Assembly (NCBI RefSeq): GCF_000711225.1
Contig: NZ_JOMG01000002.1
Coordinates: 1,996,501 to 2,060,500, forward strand
From: Pelobacter seleniigenes DSM 18267
Lineage (GTDB): Bacteria > Desulfobacterota > Desulfuromonadia > Desulfuromonadales > Geopsychrobacteraceae
DNA length: 64,000 nt
Reading direction: 5' to 3'
In this document: piece after piece, positions 26,429 through 35,657 of the stretch
Position numbering within the stretch: position 1 is the first letter of the stretch
Layout of the letters: the number at the start of each line of letters is the position of its first letter
Program-made: the position numbers and the translations under genes
The notes under the pieces: model-generated
Database searches by the model: none
What the model was told of the DNA's origin: nothing
The model's input: only the letters and a program-made list of their open reading frames with translations

Positions 26429-27385
26429 ATGACGAACACAAAATTCAATCTATTGGTGATTCTCGGTGCGACCGCCGGCGGCAAGACCGCGCTGGCGGTG
26501 CGGGCGGCCAGCCGGTTCCAGGGGGAAATCATCTCCGCCGACTCGCGCCAGGTCTATCGGGGCATGGATCTGGGGACCGGCAAGGATCTCGCCGAGTATG
26601 GCGAGATTCCGTACCATCTGATCGATATTGCCGAGCCCGGCTCAGAATACAATCTGTTCCGCTTTCAGCGGGAATGTTTTGCCGCGGTTGAAGCGATCTG
26701 GCAGCGGCGGCGCCTGCCCCTGGTCTGCGGCGGGACCGGTCTTTACCTTGATGCGGTTCTGCGCGGCTACCGGCTCATTGAGGTTCCGGAAAATCACCTG
26801 TTAAGGGCGGAGCTTGCAGCGTTGAGCGATGCCGAGCTGCAGCATCGCTTGTTGCAGCTGAAGCCTGAACAGCACAATGTCACCGATATGCTGGAACGGG
26901 CACGGCTGATCCGGGCCATTGAAATCGCTGTTGGTGAACAGAACGCTGCAGAAGGACTTGCTGCCCCCCCTCTGGCGCCGCTGGTGTTCGGGCTGCGCTG
27001 GCCGCGGGAGGTCCTGCGCAAGCGGATTGGCGAGCGGTTGCGGCAGCGGCTTAAAGAAGGAATGGTTGCGGAGGTGCAGCAGCTGTATGAGCAGGGAGTG
27101 CCCTGGCCTCAGCTGGAGTTTTACGGCCTCGAATACCGCTTTATCGCCCAGCATCTGCAAGGGCAAATGACCTACGACGAGATGGTGCAGAAATTGAGCA
27201 TCGCCATCGGCAAGTTTGCCAAACGCCAGGAAACCTTTTTTCGCCGGATGGAGAAAAACGGGGTGGTCATTCACTGGCTGGACGGGCAGGAGGAGCCTTT
27301 CGAAGAACTCTGCGCAATCATTGCTCGTCATCAGTTGTTGCTGCCGGGGGATCGTGCCGTGGCCGGAGTTCAGCATGGGGAGTAG
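26429..27385 (+). CDS. miaA: tRNA dimethylallyltransferase MiaA
   Basis: This 318-residue protein has a P-loop (VILGATAGGKTALA, a variant of the usual GPTASGKT), ISADSRQVYRGMDLGTGK, the HLIDIAEPGSEYNLF segment and CGGTGLYLDAVLRG. It transfers a dimethylallyl group to A37 of tRNAs reading UNN codons. The ATG at 26429 was chosen over the overlapping GTG at 26426 because AAAGGG precedes it. The C-terminus (VQKLSIAIGKFAKRQETFFRRM) is the expected KxxxRQxxWFR-type region, with FF in place of WF. The next gene starts 3 bp after the stop. Confidence 0.93.
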   Translation: MTNTKFNLLVILGATAGGKTALAVRAASRFQGEIISADSRQVYRGMDLGTGKDLAEYGEIPYHLIDIAEPGSEYNLFRFQRECFAAVEAIWQRRRLPLVCGGTGLYLDAVLRGYRLIEVPENHLLRAELAALSDAELQHRLLQLKPEQHNVTDMLERARLIRAIEIAVGEQNAAEGLAAPPLAPLVFGLRWPREVLRKRIGERLRQRLKEGMVAEVQQLYEQGVPWPQLEFYGLEYRFIAQHLQGQMTYDEMVQKLSIAIGKFAKRQETFFRRMEKNGVVIHWLDGQEEPFEELCAIIARHQLLLPGDRAVAGVQHGE

Positions 27386-27388
27386 TTC

Positions 27389-28648
27389 GTGGCCGGCCCT
27401 GTGAACGGCAAAACTCTCGACAAATATCTTCGCTCCCGGGCGATCAGCGCTCCCTGGACCATCACCGGAGTCAGTCGCCGGGATTTCAAGGCCCTGCTGG
27501 TTATTCCGGCCCTGGCCGAGCAGGAACAGTTGCCGTTGACCCTGGCCAGTCTGGCCCGCAACGCGGGCGTTCTGCTTGGGCAGACCCTGCTGCTGGTCGT
27601 GGTCAATAATCATGCGACTGCCGCCGCCACTGCCAAAGAGGACAATCAACAGCTGCTGTGCTGGCTGCAATCCTGTTGTTGCCCGGGGTTGCAACTGGCC
27701 TGGGTTGATGTCGCCAGCACGGGGTTGGAGCTGCCGGCCGGAGAAGGAGTTGGGCTGGCGCGCAAGATCGGTTTTGACCTGGGGCTGGAGTATCTGGATT
27801 GGCACAACGATCCGCTGCTGATTTCCCTGGATGCCGACACCCTGGTGGATGAAAACTACCTGAGCGCGGTCTTTGCGCATTTTGCCAGGAGCAAGGCCGC
27901 CGGCGCGGTGATTCCGTTTCGCCACCAGGTGGCCGTGACTCCGGAACGGGAGCGGGCCATTCGTGATTATGAACTGTACCTGCGCAGCTATCTGTTCGGA
28001 TTGCAGGTGGCGGGATCTCCCTATGCTTATCACAGTATCGGCAGCGCGCTGTGCTGCCGGGCGGCCGCCTATGTTGCGGCCGGCGGGATGAATCGGCGGC
28101 TGGCAGCGGAAGATTTTTACTTTTTGCAGCGGCTGGCCAAGATCGACCGGGTCGATTTTGTTGCCGGCACCGTTGTTCGTCCGGCTCCACGTTATTCCGA
28201 GCGGGTCCCCTTCGGCACCGGCCGGACCCTGCGCGAGCAGGTTGAGGACGGCCGCCGGGGGTATCGGTTTATCGGCAAGGAAGGATTTGACCTGTTGCGG
28301 CGCTGGCTGGCGTTGGCGAGGGAGAACATCGATGCCCCGGCTCAGGTGATCTGCCTGCAGGCCGAAAAGCTTTCGGCCGGACTGGCCGGGTATCTGGCCG
28401 AGGTGGATTTCGTGACTGTCTGGGCGAAGTTACAGCGAAACCATCGTCCCGGGCAACAGCGGCTAAGGGCTTTTCAAGGCTGGTTCGACGCGCTGCGCAC
28501 CCGCCAGCTATTGACCCGGGTGGATGGAACGGCCAGCGCTGAGCCTGTCGAGGTCGTAGCGGAACTTCTCGCCTGGGGCGGCTGCGCCGCTCCCGAGACC
28601 CTGGCCGCTCAGTTGCGGCTGCTGGAGCGGCTGCAGGGAGTGGATTGA
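27389..28648 (+). CDS. GT2-like family glycosyltransferase-domain protein, function unknown
   Basis: This 419-residue protein has a glycosyltransferase-A-like fold: ALLVIPALAEQEQLPLTLASL at the start (nucleotide-binding strand), and ISLDADTLVDENYLSAVF, which contains a DxD-type LDAD motif. The RAIRDYELYLRSYLFGLQVAGSPYAYHSIGSALCCRAAAY stretch resembles acceptor-site regions of GT2 enzymes. There is no membrane segment. The C-terminal 130 residues are helical and charged and do not match a family I recognise. The GTG start, 3 bp after miaA with GGGGAGT upstream, indicates translational coupling to miaA. The sugar donor and acceptor cannot be inferred. Confidence 0.65.
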   Translation: MAGPVNGKTLDKYLRSRAISAPWTITGVSRRDFKALLVIPALAEQEQLPLTLASLARNAGVLLGQTLLLVVVNNHATAAATAKEDNQQLLCWLQSCCCPGLQLAWVDVASTGLELPAGEGVGLARKIGFDLGLEYLDWHNDPLLISLDADTLVDENYLSAVFAHFARSKAAGAVIPFRHQVAVTPERERAIRDYELYLRSYLFGLQVAGSPYAYHSIGSALCCRAAAYVAAGGMNRRLAAEDFYFLQRLAKIDRVDFVAGTVVRPAPRYSERVPFGTGRTLREQVEDGRRGYRFIGKEGFDLLRRWLALARENIDAPAQVICLQAEKLSAGLAGYLAEVDFVTVWAKLQRNHRPGQQRLRAFQGWFDALRTRQLLTRVDGTASAEPVEVVAELLAWGGCAAPETLAAQLRLLERLQGVD

Positions 28649-28693
28649 CTGCTCTTTGTCGACCGGGCCGCCGGCAGAGAGCAGGGCACATTT

Positions 28694-29758
28694 TTACAGC
28701 AGGGTGATCCAGTTGTGGTTATCCGGCTCGCGGCCGTACTGAATCCCGGTTAGTTTGTCATACAGTTTCATGGTCAGTTCGCCGGGTTTGCCATCGCCGA
28801 GCTGGACGCATTCGTCCCGATAGCAGAATGAGCCGACCGGTGAGATAACCACGGCGGTTCCGGTGCCGAAGGCCTCCTGGAGCCGACCGCTGCGCGCTCC
28901 TTCCATGACTTCGTCGACGCTGAGGGCGCGTTCTTCGATCTCATACCCCATTTCCTGCAACAGGGTCAGGGCCGAGCGTCTGGTGATGCCGTCCAGGACG
29001 GTGCCGTGCAGTGGGGAGGTGACGATCTTGCCGTCGTACAGAAACAGCATGTTCATGCTGCCGACCTCCTCGACAAAGCGTTTCTCCTTGGCGTCCAGCC
29101 AGAGCACCTGATCGTAGCCCTGTTCCGAAGCCTGCTTGGCGGCATAGAGGCTGGCCGCGTAATTGCCACCGGTCTTGGCTTCGCCGGTGCCGCCTTCAGC
29201 AGCGCGGACATAAAAGTCGGAAATCCAGATTTTAACCGGAGCGATACCGCCTTTATAATAGGCGCCGACCGGGCTGAGGATGATATAGCACAGGTATTTA
29301 TTGGCCGGGCGGACACCCAGCATGGCTTCCGTGGCAATCATGGTCGGCCTGATATAGAGGCTGGTGCCGATATTGTGTGGCACCCAGTCCGCTTCAAGGC
29401 GCAGCAGCTGAATCATGGCGTCGAGGAAGAATTTTTCATCGACCTGAGGCATGCACAGTCGCTCCGCACTGCGGTTGAAGCGGGCCACATTGTCCGCGGG
29501 GCGGAACATGGCGATGCTGCCATCGGGGCGGCGAAACGCTTTCAGCCCCTCGAAAATTTCCTGGGAGTAGTGCAAAACCATGGCAGCGGGATCAATACTG
29601 AACGGGCCATAAGGCTGGATGCGGGCTGAGTGCCAACCCTGACCGGTATCGTATTCCATAATAAACATGCGATCGGAAAACAGTTTTCCGAAAACCAGCT
29701 GGCTTTCGTCGGTGACTTTAGGTTTCAAAGCAGGGACAGGCAGGACGTTCAGTTCCAT
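28694..29758 (-). CDS. ilvE: Branched-chain-amino-acid aminotransferase
   Basis: This 354-residue fold-type IV PLP enzyme is of the long BCAT type. Visible marks are IFEGLKAFRRPDGSI, FNRSAERLCMP, SLYIRPTMIATE, the PLP lysine in GTGEAKTGGNYAASLY, and EVGSMNMLF with GTVLDGITRRSAL. It interconverts leucine, isoleucine and valine with their 2-keto acids using glutamate. An ATG three codons further upstream (29767) is only two bases from the AGGAG site, so the ATG at 29758 is preferred. It is a single gene, facing away from the HDOD-GGDEF gene. Confidence 0.95.
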   Translation of the reverse strand: MELNVLPVPALKPKVTDESQLVFGKLFSDRMFIMEYDTGQGWHSARIQPYGPFSIDPAAMVLHYSQEIFEGLKAFRRPDGSIAMFRPADNVARFNRSAERLCMPQVDEKFFLDAMIQLLRLEADWVPHNIGTSLYIRPTMIATEAMLGVRPANKYLCYIILSPVGAYYKGGIAPVKIWISDFYVRAAEGGTGEAKTGGNYAASLYAAKQASEQGYDQVLWLDAKEKRFVEEVGSMNMLFLYDGKIVTSPLHGTVLDGITRRSALTLLQEMGYEIEERALSVDEVMEGARSGRLQEAFGTGTAVVISPVGSFCYRDECVQLGDGKPGELTMKLYDKLTGIQYGREPDNHNWITLL

Positions 29759-29767
29759 GGTATGCAT

Positions 29768-30285
29768 TTCTCCTGTGCAAAAGGCGTGAAAAACTTAAGG
29801 TTCTTTTCATATCACAGCTTTTTACCCTGCTGCAACAAGATCCTTATAGCCGCGACAAAGGCGGTGATTTATAGAATCTGCAGCTCTTCAGCAGCGAGAG
29901 GAAGCCCCCTTGGCGGGGCGTATTGGTGAGCGCGGGTATCGTTGCACGGTTCCCCAATTAAAAGGTGCGATGGTTTGGCGGGCGGAAAAGATGACAAGAT
30001 CGGTTTCTTGTGGCTGTTCAATTCGATGCAAAAAGTGATATCATCCGTCCGGTTACGAGTTCGAGCAATTATTTAGTTGTCATCCGGAAACACTGTATGG
30101 CAATCATTAAGTTTTCAGATTGGAAACGAGCAGTTTTCCGTTGTGTCAAGGAAATCAAGTGTTTGCGCGGAGGCGTACGCTGCTATGCCGCACAAGTCAG
30201 CCTGCAGATTGACGCTGCTACAGTGGGAAAAGTCGTTTCCGGATGGAAACTAATCAAATGAAAACTGAATACAGGGATAGCGCAG
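29768..30285. other. Intergenic region between ilvE and the HDOD-GGDEF gene
   Basis: This 518-bp region must hold the divergent promoters. A plus-strand frame starting with ATG at 30097 (55 codons, ending 30261 with GKVVSGWKLIK) has no recognisable domain or strong ribosome site, and I do not call it a gene with confidence. I looked for a cyclic-di-GMP riboswitch because a GGDEF gene follows and saw no GEMM-type consensus. Confidence 0.3.
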
Positions 30286-31842
30286 ATGCAGAGCAAAGAA
30301 AAAGCCCTTCAGTACGTGATCGATGCGGGTGCCTTGCCGACCTTGTCAACGGTTGCCTCTAAACTGATCAATATTACCGGAAAAGAAGAAACGACAATTT
30401 ATGATATCTCCAAGCTGATTGCTCAGGATGTCTCTCTCTCAACCAAAATTCTCAAAGTTGTCAATTCGGCATTTTACAATTTCCCCAATGAGGTCGGCAC
30501 CATTCAGCAGGCGGTCGCCATTCTCGGCACCAATGCCGTGCGCAGTCTGGTGTTGTCCTTTTCTTTCCTCAATATGGAACGACCCCGCTACAGGGGCGGT
30601 TTCAGTTATGAGGATTTCTGGGAAGAGTCCCTGGCTGCAGCGGTCGCCTCCAAACTGATCATGTCGAAGGTTTCCGATCAGGATCCGGAAGAAGCGTTTA
30701 CCGTTAGCCTGCTACAGAATCTGGGTAAACTGATCCTGGCCTGCGCTTACCAGGATACCTATGATCGCCTGCTGAGCGAAGCGGACGGAATTGAAAGCAG
30801 GCTGCTGGAACTGGAGGAGGAAAACTTCGGCGTGACCCATGCCTATATCGGCGGGGAAGCGGCCAAACATTGGAATTTCCCCGAGGCTCTTTCAATTCCG
30901 ATCATTTATCATCATCACCCGGAACAGTATCCGGGTACGAATCGCAACCTGAAAACCGTGGTGCAGGTAGTCCATCTGGCTGCCTTGCTGGCCAATATCA
31001 TGTATTCCGGCAAGCCGATTAGCTATCATACCCCATTTCGGGAACGAGCCCAGAAAATGTTCCGGCTGGACGCCAAGACCATTGACGATATCCTTGCCCA
31101 GGCCAACGTTGAAGTCGCCAAAGCCGCCGAATATTTCGGGATCAAAATCGCCGGCACCGCCTCAATCCCCGAACTGCTGCAGCAGGCCAATATTGAGCTC
31201 AGTCTGCTCAATATGAGTTATGAACAGATGAACCGGGAGCTGGTTCAGGCCAAGATGCAATTGGAAAAGCTAGCCGCTGAACTGGCGGAAAAAAATAGCT
31301 ATCTTGAAGAGATTGCCAATCTTGACGGTCTGACTGAGGTTTACAACCATCGCTATTTCCAGGAATTTCTCGACCGGGAAATCAGCAGGTCCCTGCGCTT
31401 GGAAAATGAACTCAGCCTGATTCTGGCTGACGTTGATAACTTTAAGAAATTTAATGATTTTTATGGACATCAGGCCGGAGATTATGTGCTCAAGGAAGTC
31501 GCCGCTCTATGTCGTGATATTATTCGGGAATATGACCTGCTTGCCCGTTATGGAGGGGAAGAATTTGTGTTTGTCCTGCCCGAAACCGGTTTGGCCGATG
31601 CTCTGACCGTGGCGGAGAAAATCCGTAGTGCGATCGAACAGCACAGTTTTGAATATGATGGTGATGAATACCGGGTCTCCTGTAGCTTCGGGGTTGCTGT
31701 TTTCCCGCTGCAGGACAAGCCAATCAAAAAAAGTGAACTGATCGAACGGGCCGATAGGGCGCTCTATGCGGCCAAGAAGAAGGGGCGCAACCGGACTGAA
31801 GTTTTTGTGGAAAAAAGCGGCTGGTTCGGTAAGGGAAAGTAG
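30286..31842 (+). CDS. HDOD-GGDEF signalling protein (probable diguanylate cyclase)
   Basis: This 518-residue soluble protein has an N-terminal HDOD domain (LPTLSTVASKLINITG, STKILKVVNSAFYNFPN, TNAVRSLVLSFSFL). A coiled-coil linker rich in Glu/Leu follows, then a C-terminal GGDEF domain (DGLTEVYNHRYFQEFL, DVDNFKKFNDFYGHQAGD). The active-site loop is RYGGEEF, a competent variant. Five residues before it, REYD fits the RxxD inhibitory site, so product feedback is likely. The HDOD histidine/aspartate pair is absent at the usual place (LLQNLGKLIL), so that domain is probably regulatory. Expected product: cyclic di-GMP from two GTP. Confidence 0.92.
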   Translation: MQSKEKALQYVIDAGALPTLSTVASKLINITGKEETTIYDISKLIAQDVSLSTKILKVVNSAFYNFPNEVGTIQQAVAILGTNAVRSLVLSFSFLNMERPRYRGGFSYEDFWEESLAAAVASKLIMSKVSDQDPEEAFTVSLLQNLGKLILACAYQDTYDRLLSEADGIESRLLELEEENFGVTHAYIGGEAAKHWNFPEALSIPIIYHHHPEQYPGTNRNLKTVVQVVHLAALLANIMYSGKPISYHTPFRERAQKMFRLDAKTIDDILAQANVEVAKAAEYFGIKIAGTASIPELLQQANIELSLLNMSYEQMNRELVQAKMQLEKLAAELAEKNSYLEEIANLDGLTEVYNHRYFQEFLDREISRSLRLENELSLILADVDNFKKFNDFYGHQAGDYVLKEVAALCRDIIREYDLLARYGGEEFVFVLPETGLADALTVAEKIRSAIEQHSFEYDGDEYRVSCSFGVAVFPLQDKPIKKSELIERADRALYAAKKKGRNRTEVFVEKSGWFGKGK

Positions 31843-32043
31843 CGGGCACTGCGCAGAATAGTCTTTCGGTGACTGTTTGGGGGAGGAGGCTTAGACTGGT
31901 TTTTTGCGATACCCTGGTAGACTTTACGGCGCATTTACTCAATAATGGCCGCGCGGTAAGATAAGGGCACGCGATGTCGGTCACGTGATCGTCTGCGTGC
32001 CTTAAATTTTTGCAGGAGCAGTGAACAAAAGGACTCGTTACCA

Positions 32044-33450
32044 ATGCTTGAACAATCGATCTTGAAACAACTTGAAGAGATCTGCGGTAAAGACCATGTC
32101 ACCACGGCGACCGCCGATTTGATCTGTTATTCCTACGATGCGACCCAGCGCCAGTATCGTCCGGACGTGGTGGTTCATCCGGGGAGCAATGAAGAGATCA
32201 GCGCCATCATGAAGCTGGCCAACAGCGCACGGATTCCGGTCTTCCCGCGCGGGGCCGGCAGCGGCTTTACCGGCGGCAGCCTGCCGATCAGCGGCGGGAT
32301 TGTGCTGGGGCTGTCGCGACTCGACAAGATCCTTGAGATTGATGAAGAGAACCTGGTCGCCACCGTCGAACCCGGTGTGGTCACCGAACAGTTCCAGCAG
32401 GCGGTTGAAAAAGTCGGCCTGTTCTATCCCCCCGACCCGGCCTCCCTCAAGGTCTCGACCCTGGGCGGCAACGTTGCTGAATGCGCCGGGGGGCCGCGCT
32501 GCGTCAAATACGGTGTCACCAAAGATTACATCATCGGCCTGGAGATCGTCACCCCGACCGGCGACATCATCAAGACCGGCGGCCCGACCATGAAAGGGGT
32601 GGTCGGTTACGACCTGACCAAACTGATCTGCGGCAGCGAAGGGACCCTGGCGGTGATCACCAAAATCATCATCAAGCTGCTCCCCAAACCCGAAGCCAAA
32701 AAAACCATGCTGGTGCTGTTCGACTCCATCGATGGCGCGGCCCAGGCGGTCTCCGCCATCATCCGCGGCAAGATCATCCCCACCACCCTCGAGTTCATGG
32801 ACGGGCGGACCCTTGACTGCGTGCGCAAGGCCACCGATCTGCAGGTCCCTGCGGGCGCCAACGCCGTGCTGATCATCGAAGTCGACGGCGACCGCGAGTT
32901 CCTTGATAAGCAGGCGGCCAAGATTGCCGCTATCATCAAACCCCTCGGGGTGGTCGAAACCCGCATCGCCGAAACCCCGGAACAGAGCGAAGCCCTCTGG
33001 CAGATCCGCCGCTCGGTGTCGGCTAGTTTACGCCGGGTCAACCCTGACAAATTCAACGAAGACATCTGTGTGCCGCGCTCCAAGGTCCCGGAGATGATTC
33101 GCAAGATCGATCAGATCTCCGACCGCTACGCCATCCCCATTGTCAACTTCGGCCATGCCGGCGACGGCAACATCCACGTCAACATCATGATCGACAGCAA
33201 AGTCCCCGGCCAGAGCGAAAAAGCGGAAAAGGCCATCGCCGAAGTCTTTGCCGGCGCCCTGGAACTGGGTGGGACCATGAGCGGCGAACACGGTGTCGGG
33301 ATTATGAAAGCCCCCTTTATCACCATGGAGCTGAGCGACGCCGGGATCGACTACATGAAGACCATCAAGAAAGCCCTAGACCCCAACAACATCCTCAATC
33401 CGGGCAAGATGTTTCCCAGCGACCGGGCCGTTGCCCCCGCGCAGTCCTGA
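32044..33450 (+). CDS. glcD: FAD-linked 2-hydroxyacid oxidase subunit, GlcD-like
   Basis: This 468-residue protein is a VAO-type FAD-binding oxidase (FPRGAGSGFTGGSLPISGGIVLGLSRLDKI; LGGNVAECAGGPRCVKYGVTKDYIIGLE) with the GlcD C-terminal domain (FGHAGDGNIHVNI, GGTMSGEHGVGIMKAPF). Known relatives oxidise glycolate or D-lactate. The following gene encodes the Fe-S partner after 12 bp. No glcE is present, which matches D-lactate-type two-subunit enzymes as well as reduced glycolate oxidases. The ATG has AAAGGA ten bases upstream. Confidence 0.9.
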   Translation: MLEQSILKQLEEICGKDHVTTATADLICYSYDATQRQYRPDVVVHPGSNEEISAIMKLANSARIPVFPRGAGSGFTGGSLPISGGIVLGLSRLDKILEIDEENLVATVEPGVVTEQFQQAVEKVGLFYPPDPASLKVSTLGGNVAECAGGPRCVKYGVTKDYIIGLEIVTPTGDIIKTGGPTMKGVVGYDLTKLICGSEGTLAVITKIIIKLLPKPEAKKTMLVLFDSIDGAAQAVSAIIRGKIIPTTLEFMDGRTLDCVRKATDLQVPAGANAVLIIEVDGDREFLDKQAAKIAAIIKPLGVVETRIAETPEQSEALWQIRRSVSASLRRVNPDKFNEDICVPRSKVPEMIRKIDQISDRYAIPIVNFGHAGDGNIHVNIMIDSKVPGQSEKAEKAIAEVFAGALELGGTMSGEHGVGIMKAPFITMELSDAGIDYMKTIKKALDPNNILNPGKMFPSDRAVAPAQS

Positions 33451-33462
33451 GGCGGTGCGATC

Positions 33463-34719
33463 ATGGCCAAACTGAAAGAACTCAGTGAGCTGCGCGAGCA
33501 GATCGAACTCTGTGTCAAATGCGGCGGCTGTCGCGCCCACTGCCCGGCCTTTGGCGCCGACAAACAGGAAGGGCGGGTGGCCCGTGGCAAGATCGCCCTG
33601 GCCGATGCCCTGCTCAAGGAGCAGGTCGACCTGGAAGAACGCTTTCTACTCGACATGTCCCAGTGCCTGCTCTGCGGCAGCTGCTACAGCCAGTGCCCCA
33701 ACAAAGTCCATACCGAAGAGATCGTCGCCGCCACCCGCCGTGAGATCGCCAAACGACAGGGACTGTCCACCTTCGGCAAAGGGGTGGCCACGGTGCTCAA
33801 GCACCAGGGGCTGATGAATCTGCTCGCCAAAGGCGGCGGCGCCTTCTCCAAGCTGCTGTTCAAAAAGGTTCCCGAGCAGAGCGGGCTGCGGCTGCGCTTT
33901 CCCGCCCCCTTCATCAGTTCCGACCGGACCCTGCCGCCACTGACCAGCAAACCGTTTCGCGAGCGCCATCCCGAAGTGATTCCGGGAACTGCGGGCAAGC
34001 CGACGGTTCTGTTTTTCACCGGTTGTGGCATCAATTACATGTACCCGGACAGCGGCGAAGCCCTGCTCAAGGCCCTGCAGTTCCTCGGGATCACCGTCAT
34101 CATCCCCAAAGACCAGGGTTGCTGCGGCCTGCCCGCGGTCTCCGCCGGAGCCAGCGCTACCGTCGAACAACTCGCCAACGACAACCTGGCCATGCTGCGC
34201 AAGCACCAGTATGACTACATCGTCACCGCCTGCGCCTCCTGTCATTCCGGGCTGACCCAGATCTACCCGAACATGGGCGCCGAGTTTGACACTTATAAAG
34301 AAAAGGTCCGCGACATCTTCGTGTTCCTGGTCGAGCAGGGGCTGCCGGAAAGACTTGCCGAGCTGCCCAAAGCCGCACAGCAGCTCAGGGTCACCTATCA
34401 CGATCCCTGCCATCTGCGCAATCACGGCATTACCAAACAGCCGCGGGCGATCCTCAAGGCCTTGCCCCAGGTCGCGTATGTCGAGATGGAGGGTGCCGGC
34501 AGTTGCTGCGGGCTGGGCGGAACCTACTCGGTCTACCACTACGAGACCAGCAAGCAGATCGGCGCCAAGAAGGCCGCCCACATCGCCCAGAGCGGTGCCA
34601 GTCTGGTGGCCACCGACTGCCCGGGGTGCATCATGCAGCTGCAGGACAGCATCAACCACGCCGGTGGACAGCAGCAGGCCGTGCATATCCTTGATCTGCT
34701 TGCTGAGGCGTTGCCCTGA
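33463..34719 (+). CDS. glcF: Fe-S oxidoreductase subunit, GlcF-like
   Basis: This 418-residue protein has two N-terminal 4Fe-4S ferredoxin clusters, CVKCGGCRAHC at 17-27 and CLLCGSCYSQC at 68-78. Two CCG domains follow (GCGINYMYP...DQGCCGLPA...CASCH, then YHDPCHLRNHG...GAGSCCGLGG...CPGC). It accepts electrons from the FAD subunit encoded just upstream and passes them to the quinone pool or another carrier. The pair is a two-gene operon; translation of the second gene follows a short gap. Highly GC-biased third positions across both genes suggest strong expression. Confidence 0.92.
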   Translation: MAKLKELSELREQIELCVKCGGCRAHCPAFGADKQEGRVARGKIALADALLKEQVDLEERFLLDMSQCLLCGSCYSQCPNKVHTEEIVAATRREIAKRQGLSTFGKGVATVLKHQGLMNLLAKGGGAFSKLLFKKVPEQSGLRLRFPAPFISSDRTLPPLTSKPFRERHPEVIPGTAGKPTVLFFTGCGINYMYPDSGEALLKALQFLGITVIIPKDQGCCGLPAVSAGASATVEQLANDNLAMLRKHQYDYIVTACASCHSGLTQIYPNMGAEFDTYKEKVRDIFVFLVEQGLPERLAELPKAAQQLRVTYHDPCHLRNHGITKQPRAILKALPQVAYVEMEGAGSCCGLGGTYSVYHYETSKQIGAKKAAHIAQSGASLVATDCPGCIMQLQDSINHAGGQQQAVHILDLLAEALP

Positions 34720-34820
34720 TTGGTCTGTTAAACTATTCATGCTGAGAGGTCGGGAAATTCCATTTTCCCGACCTGGCCTGCGAAAGAACAAGCTGACTGA
34801 CCGCTGTCAGGGGAGGTGGG

Positions 34821-35657
34821 ATGCCTGAACTCAAATCATCAGTGATTCAGAACCTGCGTCGCCGCTTGCATGAAATCATCTTTGAGGCGGATACCCCGGC
34901 GGGGAAACTCTTTGATGTCGTGCTGATCCTGAGTATTATTGCCAGTGTGCTGATCGTCATGATGGACAGTATTGCGACCCTGCACCTTGCCTACGGGCGT
35001 CTTTTCCACTATTGCGAGTGGTTTTTCACCCTCCTGTTTACCCTGGAATATCTCCTGCGCCTGGCCTGTATCGGGCGGCCGTTGCGCTATGCGGGCAGTT
35101 TTTACGGTGTTGTCGATTTGCTGTCGATCCTGCCGTCTTATGTCAGTCTTTTTTTACCCAGTGGGAAGTATTTCCTGGTGATCAGAATCCTGCGGTTGCT
35201 GCGGGTTTTTCGGGTGTTGAAGCTGGTGCAGTATGTCGGGGAGTCCAATTATCTGCAGCGGGCTCTGTGGGCCAGCCGAAGGAAAATTCTGGTATTCCTG
35301 TTTTCGGTATCGCTGCTGCTGATTATCTTCGGGGCCATTATGTATATCGTCGAAGGGCCGGAGCATGGTTTCAGCAGTATCCCGCGCTCGATTTACTGGG
35401 CGATCGTGACCATGACCACGGTCGGCTATGGTGACATTTCCCCGCAGACCGGAATCGGCCAGGCAATTGCCTCGATCATCATGATCGTCGGTTACGGGAT
35501 TATTGCGATCCCGACCGGCATCGTAACCTCGGAGATGGTCTTCAAACAGAATATTTCGACCCAGGCCTGCCCGGAGTGCGGGGCCGAAGGACACGACCAC
35601 CAAGCCATGTTCTGCAAGCAGTGTGGCGCCAAACTGAACCCGGAAGTCAGAGTTTAA
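34821..35657 (+). CDS. Voltage-gated-type potassium channel with C-terminal zinc ribbon
   Basis: This 278-residue protein has six predicted transmembrane segments. S4 holds regularly spaced arginines (IRILRLLRVFRVLKL, 121-135), the pore helix is followed by the selectivity filter TTVGYGD at 199-205, and S6 is IASIIMIVGYGIIAIPTGIV. The last 30 residues form a CxxC-CxxC zinc ribbon (Cys250, 253, 265, 268) of the kind called a zinc-ribbon tail. It probably conducts K+ across the inner membrane. Its ATG lies 101 bp after glcF and follows GGGAGGTGGG. Confidence 0.93.
   Translation: MPELKSSVIQNLRRRLHEIIFEADTPAGKLFDVVLILSIIASVLIVMMDSIATLHLAYGRLFHYCEWFFTLLFTLEYLLRLACIGRPLRYAGSFYGVVDLLSILPSYVSLFLPSGKYFLVIRILRLLRVFRVLKLVQYVGESNYLQRALWASRRKILVFLFSVSLLLIIFGAIMYIVEGPEHGFSSIPRSIYWAIVTMTTVGYGDISPQTGIGQAIASIIMIVGYGIIAIPTGIVTSEMVFKQNISTQACPECGAEGHDHQAMFCKQCGAKLNPEVRV

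Noticed and set aside
26801-28033. Minus-strand ORF of 410 codons opposite miaA and the glycosyltransferase gene
   Set aside because: It spans two convincing genes on the other strand and lacks any domain.
30097-30261. Small ORF between ilvE and the HDOD-GGDEF gene
   Set aside because: It has no domain, weak start signals and no neighbours supporting it, so it is not called as a gene.
30000-30285. Cyclic di-GMP riboswitch in the leader of the GGDEF gene
   Set aside because: No GEMM-type conserved segments were found, despite the fitting context.
33646-34791. Minus-strand ORF of 381 codons opposite glcF
   Set aside because: It is antisense to a gene with clear Fe-S motifs, and its frame follows the complement of GC-rich codons.
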